Source of the DNA: Rhizoclosmatium globosum
Taxonomy: Eukaryota > Chytridiomycota > Chytridiomycetes > Chytridiales > Chytriomycetaceae
Assembly (NCBI GenBank): GCA_002104985.1
Contig: MCGO01000063.1
Location: 1-64,000, forward strand
Direction of reading: 5' to 3'
DNA: 64,000 bases
Part shown: piece after piece, positions 1 to 8,150 of the stretch
Position numbering within the stretch: the first letter of the stretch is position 1
Layout of the letters: each line of letters starts with the position of its first letter
The notes under the pieces: generated by a model
Seen by the model: only the letters and a program-made list of their open reading frames with translations
Told to the model about the DNA's origin: nothing
Database searches by the model: none
Made by a program: the position numbers and the translations under genes

Positions 1-310
1 GGCGCCCCTTGAAGGATAATGCCATTAAGGCAGCGCCAATTATGTGATGCCTGAAGTGCGGCGCCTTCATGGCAGCGCCCAGGATACTGGGTGACTCATC
101 CTAACCATCCTAATCCAACAGTATAGAACTCTAACCTTAACCCTAATCTGCGTCTGCGTCTGCAAGACATAACCCAAATTAAAACCTGGCCCCAACAAAC
201 ACTTAACAGTATTCTTTGAGGTTGAAATAAGAGTTATATTGGTTGTTTTGACTATTTATGAAGGTATGGTCCAGTTGACCATCTTAACCCATCCCAACAC
301 TAAGGGTATA

Positions 311-330
311 AACCCTAACCCTAACCCCTA
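311..330. repeat. Interstitial telomeric repeat block
   Basis: Three consecutive CCCTAA-type units, the last with an extra C. This is the repeat unit that borders the LINE copies further right. Confidence 0.75.
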
Positions 331-551
331 GGCGGTAGGAGAAGTGGGAGTTCAACAAGGGCAGTGTTGGTGTACGCAAGATACACAGAACACAGAGCGA
401 GGCGCCTAGAAGGCGGCAGGAGCATGATCTGAAGAGATTACGCTATGAGCAGTCTGCCTGAATGTCTTTGAAAGCGGCGGGAGGCACTGGTGACCAAGAC
501 CGTGGGGAGAGCCCTCCAACCAGACAACAGGCGTTTTCAGTGAAGAATCCC

Positions 552-564
552 CCCTAACCCTAAC
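552..564. repeat. Telomeric repeat at LINE 3' junction (outer copy)
   Basis: CCCTAACCCTAAC lies directly against the 3' end of the truncated LINE copy that starts at 565. The same junction recurs at 799-810. Confidence 0.8.
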
Positions 565-798
565 GGTATCAATGGCAGTTTATTCACGCATGTTCAACCA
601 ATTCAATACAATTCATGTCCCATAGCTTCAGTTCCCATCATGATTACACACACACATCAACTCATCCTGTCTAATATATCCAATACACATCCTCCCTGCA
701 ACTCATCCTTCTCCTCCTACATCCCTGGGGCGGTTTGGTGGTCTCCCACGCGGTCTGTTTCTTTCTTGGGCCAGCCTGGCACTTCTTGCTGAGCGGAT
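565..798 (-). mobile_element. 5'-truncated LINE copy (3' end only)
   Basis: About 233 bp nearly identical to 811-1043 of the full-length element, with scattered substitutions. It holds the 3' untranslated region and roughly the last 30 codons of ORF2. On the element strand it runs into TTAGGG repeats at its 3' end. Its truncated 5' end at about 797 also abuts telomeric repeats, which then meet the next element's 3' end. 5' truncation is typical of target-primed reverse transcription. Confidence 0.8.
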
Positions 799-810
799 CC
801 TAACCCTAAC
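799..810. repeat. Telomeric repeat between the two LINE copies
   Basis: CCTAACCCTAAC separates the truncated LINE copy from the 3' end of the full-length copy. The junction with the element is the same as at 564/565. Confidence 0.8.
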
Positions 811-946
811 GGTATCAATGGCAGTTTATTCACGCATGTTCAACCAATTCAATATAATTCATAACCCATAACTTCACTTCCAATCATGATCACACACACA
901 TCAACTCATCCTGTCTAATATATCCAATACACATCCTCCCTGCAAC

Positions 947-3900
947 TCATCCTTCTCCTCCTACATCCCTGGGGCGGTTTGGTGGTCTCCCACGCGGTCT
1001 GTTTCTTTCTTGGGCCAGCCTGGCACTTCTTGCTGAGCGAATCATGGAAGCAGCAGATCTTGGCGGTGGCGGTGCAGCTGGTCTTGGTGGTGGTTCCTCA
1101 TTGTCAGACTGGTCTTGGTTGGTCCAGTAGCCATCCTCTTGGCGTCTGCGCAGTCCTTGGCACTTGGTGAGAATCAGCTTGATGGCAATCAGACAGCTGG
1201 AATAGGCAGTGGATTTACTTGGAGCAACAGAGCGGTACTTGTTCAGAACAGCATCGATACGAGTGTGTCTCCTGCAGAGTGGTGGTGGAACGTCTTCATG
1301 GAGAGTCTTGAGCAACAGGTCAGCACCAGAACATGTAGCAGCATGGGCCCTGGTAAGCATATCAGTACATTTTTTGCATTCTTCATGACGAGTCACTGCG
1401 CCTAGAGTCCACTGAAGTAAAAGCCACCGGTCTTCTCTTGAAATTCCAGATTTGGGCTGCAGAAAGGGCCTGACTCGATCAGACATGGTAACTTCAATTG
1501 CATCCCCAACTCCCCCAGGTTTTGGATCAGCCAAGTCCACAATTGCTTGCTTCTTCAGCTTCTGCTTTTCCAGGAGAGGCAGAGGTCGTGTTGCTTGGAC
1601 TGCAAGAGGTGCACGTTGCAGTTGCGGGTGGGGCTTGTTGATTTCAGGATGGTTCCAGAGTGAGTTCTGCATGGCAAGCTTTGGGAGAGAGTTCTTGTGA
1701 GGTGTTCTTGCAGGCTGAATAGCATTGTGAAAAACTTTAACAGCCAAGTTTCCTTCATCACCTGAGGAGTTGAGACGAGCAGCCCAATTCAAGTTCAGTA
1801 TCTTTGCGCGATAGGACATGGGTTCTACTTGGAGTAACTTCATGAGAGCAACCTTGGAGGTGTTTCTTGGAGTCGACGTCAATGTTCGCAGTGCCATAGT
1901 TTGGACTCGCTCATAGTAGGTCAACAGATTTGCTGGCATACCATGACCATAGAGAGCAAGACCATACTCCATGACAGGACGGATGAAAGCCTTGTAGATT
2001 CTGGCTGAAGCAGCAGGGGCCCAACCTCTGGCATTGAATCCAATGGGAGCAAGAGAAGCAATGACCTGTTTGGCTTTAGTAGTTCTTGCCAATACCATCT
2101 CTTTCCAGCAGATTCCTGAAGAGTTAAAGGGGACTCCAAGATACAATGCACTAGTCTCTGAAGGCAAATCCACTCCATACATCTTCAAGGCAACGTCTCT
2201 CCTGTTGATTGGTGGCCCAAGCACAACACATTTCTGAGGAGCAAACTGCATGCCAACGTCCCTACTCCAGTCTTCGCAGGTCTTGAGCAATTTGGCCATG
2301 TCTCTTGTGTTTGATGCCACCAGCGAGGTGTCATCTGCAAACAACAACCGATTCACACGTACTCCATGGACTGCAATAGTGGGCATTTCTATGGCCTTGA
2401 GTCTTCTGCAGAGAGGATCAATGAAGAAGTTGAAGAGGATAGGTGAGAGGGTAGACCCTTGGAGTAAACCACGAGCATTGGGTATGGGAATACTCATCTT
2501 TCCTGCAACAACCAGCATACTCTGATTCTTGTCAAACAGATCCTGAAGACGCTGAATGGCTGCAGCTGATACTCCAAAGTATGTCTCCAGCTCTTTCCAA
2601 AGAATGTCCCTGTCCACCATATCATATGCAGCCTTCAGGTCCAGCAACACTGCAAAAGCTTCCTTGGCACCAGACAGGATTTCGTGCAATACCATGACTT
2701 GATCCAAGGTGGAACGGGAGGGGCGGAAACCAGCTTGAGTGTCATCTAACGTTGCTATGGCTAGGTGCACAAGTTCTGGCAGCAGGACACGTTCATAGAG
2801 GCGGCGTCCAGTGCAGGTGAGAGCAATCGGGCGGTGCATGGCAATGTCAGAAGGGGAGCCCTTGTTCTTGTATACTGGGACAATGGTGGCATTCCTCCAT
2901 TCAGAAGGAATAGTAGATGTCTTGTGTACAAGAGTCAAGAATTTGGTGAACACTCTTACCATTGCTGAACCTCCATAGTAGATGAGCTCGGCAGGAATGT
3001 TGTCTGGTCCAGAGGCCTTTCCAAGTGGCAGTCTCTTCATGGTTGCTTCCACAGACTCTTCAGTAACCAGCTGGGCAGTACTTTTGAAGTTGAACAGTCG
3101 TGCAGGTTGTCCTCTGGGAATAACTTGACCAGTAGGTTGTCCACCAAAAGTAGAGACAAAGTGCTGTGCATGTGTGTCAATAGCATCAGGATCTAACTTA
3201 CAGCCTGACTTTGTCTGCCTTGCCCTCGCATTCTTGGTCATACGCAGAAATGAAGAGAAGTTCTGGGGTTCAGCAAGGTTATCCACAGCATCTTCAAACA
3301 GTTTGGTGCGGCGTTGTTTCAAAGACACACGGTAGCTTCTTTGAGACTGGGTAAGGGCTTTGGATCTGGCTTCAATTTCGGCAGGAGTCAGGCTAGGATG
3401 TTCTGAAGTGATTGCATCTTGGAGTTCAGAAATGGCCTCAATAATTGCTTCTCTGGTGGCCTCCATTTCGTCTGTCCAAAAGTCTTCTGGCAGGCGATCA
3501 TGAACAACAAGAGTCCCAATGGTAGTTTCGGCAGCTTGTTCAATCCAAGACTTGATGGCATTCCAAGACTGATCAACATGGTGTTGAATATGATTAGCAT
3601 TGGGTTGGGAGCTACCATTCATAACAAGAGACTCATCTGTCCCAGTGGGGGACACACTAAGCAAATTACTACTCGGGCCACCATTTGAGTGGCCCCCCAC
3701 TGTACGCCCAGGCTCATGCCTGACAGATCCAGAAGCTTGACCTTGAGCTATGTGGGAGTTGCTGCTTGAAGAACTAGAAGAGCTGCTTCCTTGATTAAGA
3801 CTATTGTTCATACTCTGAGTGTGATTAGAACCAAGTCTGGAACAACCAGAAACAAGAGACTCATCTGTCCCAGTGGGGGACACACTAAGCAAATTACTAC

Positions 3901-4777
3901 TCGGGCCACCATTTGAGTGGCCCCCCACTGTACGCCCAGGCTGTTGCCTGACAGAATCCAGAGAAGTTTGAATAGTTCTGAGAATAGTATCCACATTGAC
4001 TGCAAGTTGATCCTTGTACTTTTGCTGCTGATCTAATCTAGACAATTTGCGAATATTCCATCGAGTAAATTGCTTGGTACTAGCATCAGGATCGACTCTG
4101 TCAGGTATCTTGAAAGTGATGGGACGATGGTCAGAGCCTCCAAGAGATTCAAGTTCATGAACAGTGACAGACTCAACATCAAAGTTGGCCAAGACAATAT
4201 CAGGGATACCACAACCTCCTCTGTTGAAGGAGGTCCATTTTCCAGAGATGGGTTTCTGAATAGACAACTGAGAATCCACAAGTTCTTCAAGTAATAATCG
4301 CCCTCGAGGATTGATAGCAGAATCCCCGGTAGCTTCACCAAGACGAGCATTCAGATCCCCAAATACAATAATTTGCTTCTGGAACCCATCAGAGAGTTCC
4401 TCCGCTTTTGCCAGAATTTCTTGAAGTTTTGCATCCGCACGTGAGGGAGCAATATAAGCAGCAAGAAGGATAATATCATTGACCAGGAGTGCAAGATAGC
4501 ATTGGTCCTTGTCTTCATAGAGTACACGGATAGAGTTTGGTTCGATTGAAGGAGAGGCAAAGGCAAGTAGGCCTCCAGTGTTACGTGGGCCACCCGCAAT
4601 CTGATTGAGGTTTTCAGTAATGAGGTTGGAGAGATAAGGTCTGAAAGGGATAGAAGATTGAGGAGATAACCAAGTTTCGAGTAAAAATGTAATACTAATT
4701 TGCTGTTGAGTGTTGAAGCGGCGGATTTCTTCAGCCTTTCCCGCCAGGCCATTCACATTTGCGCAGTGTATTAACAT
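947..4777 (-). CDS. LINE ORF2: endonuclease/reverse transcriptase (1276 aa)
   Basis: Encodes the enzyme set for target-primed reverse transcription. An N-terminal endonuclease/exonuclease/phosphatase domain shows NVNGL at the start, LLETWL, GDLNAR (about residue 140) and GSDHRPI (about 214). A Ser-rich linker of roughly 150 residues contains an internal duplication. The reverse transcriptase has KASGPDNIP, QAGFRPSRST, LDLKAAYD, GLLQGSTLSPILFN and the catalytic FADD (about 813). Near the C terminus is a CX2C-X7-HX3C zinc-knuckle-like motif, then a Pro/Arg-rich tail. No RNase H domain was recognised. The frame is intact, so this copy could still make enzyme. The start ATG lies inside the end of ORF1 (7-nt overlap), which decides the start. 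Confidence 0.93.
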   Translation of the reverse strand: MLIHCANVNGLAGKAEEIRRFNTQQQISITFLLETWLSPQSSIPFRPYLSNLITENLNQIAGGPRNTGGLLAFASPSIEPNSIRVLYEDKDQCYLALLVNDIILLAAYIAPSRADAKLQEILAKAEELSDGFQKQIIVFGDLNARLGEATGDSAINPRGRLLLEELVDSQLSIQKPISGKWTSFNRGGCGIPDIVLANFDVESVTVHELESLGGSDHRPITFKIPDRVDPDASTKQFTRWNIRKLSRLDQQQKYKDQLAVNVDTILRTIQTSLDSVRQQPGRTVGGHSNGGPSSNLLSVSPTGTDESLVSGCSRLGSNHTQSMNNSLNQGSSSSSSSSSNSHIAQGQASGSVRHEPGRTVGGHSNGGPSSNLLSVSPTGTDESLVMNGSSQPNANHIQHHVDQSWNAIKSWIEQAAETTIGTLVVHDRLPEDFWTDEMEATREAIIEAISELQDAITSEHPSLTPAEIEARSKALTQSQRSYRVSLKQRRTKLFEDAVDNLAEPQNFSSFLRMTKNARARQTKSGCKLDPDAIDTHAQHFVSTFGGQPTGQVIPRGQPARLFNFKSTAQLVTEESVEATMKRLPLGKASGPDNIPAELIYYGGSAMVRVFTKFLTLVHKTSTIPSEWRNATIVPVYKNKGSPSDIAMHRPIALTCTGRRLYERVLLPELVHLAIATLDDTQAGFRPSRSTLDQVMVLHEILSGAKEAFAVLLDLKAAYDMVDRDILWKELETYFGVSAAAIQRLQDLFDKNQSMLVVAGKMSIPIPNARGLLQGSTLSPILFNFFIDPLCRRLKAIEMPTIAVHGVRVNRLLFADDTSLVASNTRDMAKLLKTCEDWSRDVGMQFAPQKCVVLGPPINRRDVALKMYGVDLPSETSALYLGVPFNSSGICWKEMVLARTTKAKQVIASLAPIGFNARGWAPAASARIYKAFIRPVMEYGLALYGHGMPANLLTYYERVQTMALRTLTSTPRNTSKVALMKLLQVEPMSYRAKILNLNWAARLNSSGDEGNLAVKVFHNAIQPARTPHKNSLPKLAMQNSLWNHPEINKPHPQLQRAPLAVQATRPLPLLEKQKLKKQAIVDLADPKPGGVGDAIEVTMSDRVRPFLQPKSGISREDRWLLLQWTLGAVTRHEECKKCTDMLTRAHAATCSGADLLLKTLHEDVPPPLCRRHTRIDAVLNKYRSVAPSKSTAYSSCLIAIKLILTKCQGLRRRQEDGYWTNQDQSDNEEPPPRPAAPPPPRSAASMIRSARSARLAQERNRPRGRPPNRPRDVGGEG
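3623..3955. repeat. Direct repeats of about 100 bp inside ORF2
   Basis: Two nearly identical blocks, 3623-3727 and 3851-3955, are offset by 228 bp (76 codons), so the frame is kept. They duplicate a Gly/Ser-rich stretch of the linker between endonuclease and reverse transcriptase. Confidence 0.85.
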
Positions 4778-7304
4778 TTTGATGGTTGTTCTGTCTCCAT
4801 GTCAACATCCCCTTCAGCAATAGGTCCAGATCCAGGATCCAGAGGAGCAGGAGGGGGAGCAGGTTGGCTTTCATGATGGTAGTTAGCTTGATGTGCAGAC
4901 TGTCTTCCAAGAGTGAGATTTGGATTCTTGGTGATTTCCCTTGCTTTCGTAAGCACTGCATCCTTGATGTCCTGTGACGCTCCATCCACAATAGTGTCTT
5001 GCAGATTGACTGTTCGAGCCATCAAGCAGAGGTGGGTGAGGCGGTTAACAATTGATGCCTTGCATGCTTCATCAGATTGGCGTCCATGACTTGGCTTGGC
5101 AAATGGGTTGAAACTATCCAACACCTGGGCTCCAGAGTCCTTGAGCTGTTTAACTACTGTGTTGTATGCAATCTCAGTCACATAGAACTCCACAATAGCA
5201 TTTCCAATAGTTGAAGCCAATACTACAAACTTCCCGATTCCAAGAGCATTTGCAAGACTCCTGATCAACTTGTCTCTAGATTTACCGCGAATGTCACGCA
5301 ATGGGCGAGTGTCATTAATTCCAATGCGCACACACTTGAATTTCAATGGCTCAGAAGGAGGTGCAAGCATTTGTTGCACAGCTCGGTTGCGGCGTTGGAG
5401 CATTTGCTTCTGAGAGAGAAGAGGGAGCTGTGACTTTGCTGCATGAGCATAAGAAAGAGGAGCATTATGGGTACTTATCGGTCCCTGAGGGGGACCATTG
5501 TTTAAAGATGTTCCTGGACCGCTGATGCGGTCCCCCTCGTGCGCTTTTGGTCCTCCAAGAGAAGCTGGTGGCGCAGACTGGAAGAAGGATGGTGTTGCTG
5601 ATTGAGACTGAGACTGAGACTGAGAGGCAAGAGGTGCATAAGTATTATGATGAAGAGAAGCCATGGTACTTATCGATCCCGTGGGGGGACCGACTTTAAA
5701 ATCTTGGCCGCCAATGCGGCCCCCCTCTCCAGCAAGGCGCGTATTCTTGCGCCTACTAACGAGATTAAACTGGGCATCGTGTTCTTCATCTGAGTCTGGG
5801 ACACTATCTGCCCAGCTAATACGAGAAGTAGATGGTCTATTAATATCCAGACCTGGTACATGACGTCCATTGACTCCAGATCCAGAAGTTCCAGCAGCTT
5901 GACCAAGTGATGGTTCCTTGCCCCACCTGGTTTCAATTCCAACAGCCAAAAGGGCATTCGTTGCCTCAGTTGTACTCATGCCTCTCAACTCAAGGGCTTC
6001 GCGCGCAGACCAGGCCCTCTCTAACACACTGCCTTTCTTCACCATAGAGTTCCCAACCTCAATCAAAGTGTTTTCAGGGATTCGATCATAAATTGCTTGC
6101 TGAGCTGCAGTTCTGTGGTTCAGGTAGTCTGCTGCTGTTTTTGGTCTGAAGGGGTTTGCAGTTCCAGGTGTGCGTCCACCACGCCCAACTCGACCACCAG
6201 CAGTGTGTCCATTACGACTAGCTACGCTCTCCTCATTACTAGTTGTTTGAGGTGCTCTAGTTTGCTCTCACCCATGAGCAAGTTCCTTGATGAGCTGTTT
6301 CATCTCCAACAGCTCTTTGCGCATTTCCTCCATTTGTGCTTCAGCTCTAGCAGCTCTAGCATTTGCTTCACGATATAGTTGTTCCCAGTTACTTGGTTGG
6401 GATTGTTGCTGTTGTTGTTGGTGTTGCTGGACTTGGTGCATTTTTGACTGACTCTCAGCCAACAACTCCTGGCTGCCACCACCACTTCCAGACACCATAT
6501 TCCCACTCAAATTCGCTCTATTTTCACCCACGAACTTGTTTGAAGCTGCTGGGACTTGTACAGGGGCTCCTGGTGCAGCGCTGGCTAACTTTTCGACCAT
6601 TGGAGCGATTTCCTCCAAACCAGCGTCGATTTGAGCGAAGATATCAGTAGAATACCTTTCAAAGTTTGAGAAGGTTCCGTTGGGGCGATCACCTGCTGCA
6701 TAGCTTTTTCACTTGGCACCCCAACTCCAACAGCTCCAGCAGACTCATTTCCACTCATGGCATCCTGAAACACCTCCATTATGTCTGAATCCGCGTCAGA
6801 TGCATCTCCAGAAGAGCTGGAAGGTCTAAGTCTCTTTGATGGAGGTTTGGCAGATTGTTTGGCAGTTGGCTGGAACTTCAATGTAGTCTGCTTTGGACCA
6901 GCAGTCTTAGAGGCCATTCCAGTATGTTTAGCCGCTGGTTGCAGGGTACTATACGCAGCTTGAATAGTTTCCAAGGTATGTGCAGTAGAAGGGCCAGCTG
7001 CCTTCATTGACTCCTCCAACCTGCACTTCTTTGTGCAAGCCTGGCAGCCGAGCTGAATGCGTCTGGCACCGAATGAGAGTACATTTCCACCAACTCCATG
7101 CGATTTCATTGATGGTTCATTGCACTTGCAGTTTGGACAGCGCAACAACGGTTGGATCGCGGTTGCGAGTCTACGCTCCCAGAACTCGAATCGTTCTGGT
7201 CGATTGTTTGTCGAAAGCTTGAGCATGTCTTCGAGTACTTCCTCCTTTGGGGGGAAGAGCACTGTAGGCTGCGACTGTTGTCTTGATGTTGTCTCCATAC
7301 ACAC
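4771..7304 (-). pseudogene. LINE ORF1, interrupted (frameshift plus in-frame TGA)
   Basis: The likely start is ATG at 7298. The N-terminal part (to about 6660) has two CXXC-type pairs about 30 residues apart, resembling a zinc ribbon, followed by a Ser/Pro/Lys-rich region. A frame change between about 6710 and 6660 leads into a Gln-rich and coiled-coil segment, which stops at a TGA at 6270-6268. The same frame then continues open to 4771, with a basic/Ser-rich stretch and a segment around 5350-5080 that could be the RNA-binding fold of other ORF1 proteins. This copy is probably non-functional for ORF1 unless the TGA is read through; GGGTGAG also resembles a 5' splice site. The stop overlaps the ORF2 start. 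Confidence 0.7.
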
Positions 7305-7330
7305 CGTATCTGTTTGAAGACAACAATTTT

Positions 7331-7348
7331 CCTTAACCCTAACCCTAG
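7331..7348. repeat. Telomeric repeat at the LINE 5' side
   Basis: CCTTAACCCTAACCCTAG, two telomeric units plus a degenerate one, lies on the inner side of the full-length LINE. With 799-810 it brackets the element. Confidence 0.8.
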
Positions 7349-8150
7349 TATTTAATAATAAAAGAGATCAAAGCACTCACTTGTGTAGTCATTTATCCAA
7401 TAACGAACAGAAACAACCTTCTGGTGGACAAATCTATAATGCTTTCCCAAAGCAAATTTGTTGTTGAAGGGTGCAATGTCTTTGCACTCTGGGTTGGGGC
7501 ATTCAACTTTGGATCTGTTGTTTCATAGAGTCAGAAAATGATTTTAAAGTTCTTGTCTGAATTTCAAACAAGAATCAACACTTCAGCAATAATTGCCTCA
7601 ATATAGAGAATAAACAATGAGTTTTAGGAAGGATGTGTGGAAAGAGTACTTCAAGAGCTATCATTTGATGATCCAACCACCCAACACAACCAACTACAGC
7701 TCACACAACACCAACACCAACATTTCCAAACTTGATCTACAACCACCCACCCCTGAGTAACCCATCAACCTCAGGTCCAACACTTCCAAAAAGCATGGAA
7801 TATCATTCATTGACCCACTCCTGCTCTCACTCCAAAATTTCAAATCACTGCTCCTATTCTCGATGGATTCATACCTTTCTTCTTGATCCATCTTCTTGTT
7901 CTCGTCCTTTAACTTGAACTCTTTTTGAACAGTATAGAACAGTGGTTAATCATTGTGGTAGCAGGTGTGAATGCTCCTGGTTCAAACCTCAAAGGTGTGC
8001 TTTTGGTAGCATGGTAGCATGAATTTTGGTAACATGGTAGCATGGTAGCATGGGTCTAACCCAACTAACCCAAGAGTATAGAAATACTAAATTTTATTTC
8101 ATTGATTGCAAGAAGGCAGTCAGAAACCAAACATACTTTGAATACTCTGC
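7349..8150. other. Intergenic region with simple repeat
   Basis: No coding region could be supported. A short tandem ATGGTAGC-type repeat lies at about 8005-8052. Just before it, about 7926-7995 contains GGTTCAAACC, similar to a tRNA B box, preceded by an A-box-like TGGTTAATCATTG. This could be a tRNA-derived repeat, but no tRNA fold was convincing. Confidence 0.4.

Larger units (their letters stand above)
1..564. other. Subtelomeric DNA with degenerate telomeric repeats
   Basis: No gene is visible. CCCTAA-type telomeric repeats occur three times: degenerate at 131-146, clean at 311-330 and again at 552-564. The C-rich strand reads left to right, the orientation expected if the chromosome end lies to the left. 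Bases 1-90 carry several GGCGCC/GGCAGCGCC motifs. The stretch 331-546 is unrecognised. Confidence 0.6.
811..7330 (-). mobile_element. Near full-length non-LTR retrotransposon (LINE), telomere-flanked
   Basis: A two-ORF LINE of about 6.5 kb on the minus strand. ORF1 (7298 to 4771) is interrupted; ORF2 (4777 to 947) is open and encodes an AP-like endonuclease and a reverse transcriptase. The 3' UTR is short (811-946), with no poly(A) tract before the telomeric repeat at 799-810. At the 5' end, telomeric repeats lie about 33 nt upstream of the first ATG. The arrangement matches telomere-targeting LINEs such as the insect TRAS/SART groups. Either the element has a very short 5' UTR or it is slightly 5'-truncated; the sequence does not decide this. 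Confidence 0.85.

Noticed and set aside
979..3688. Plus-strand ORFs of 60-96 aa across the LINE
   Set aside because: Shadows of ORF2 on the other strand; no recognisable protein.
6240..6275. A 33-nt intron in LINE ORF1 that would remove the in-frame TGA
   Set aside because: GTGAG...CTAG is present but 33 nt is shorter than any other intron here, and LINE mRNAs are rarely spliced; a nonsense mutation is simpler.
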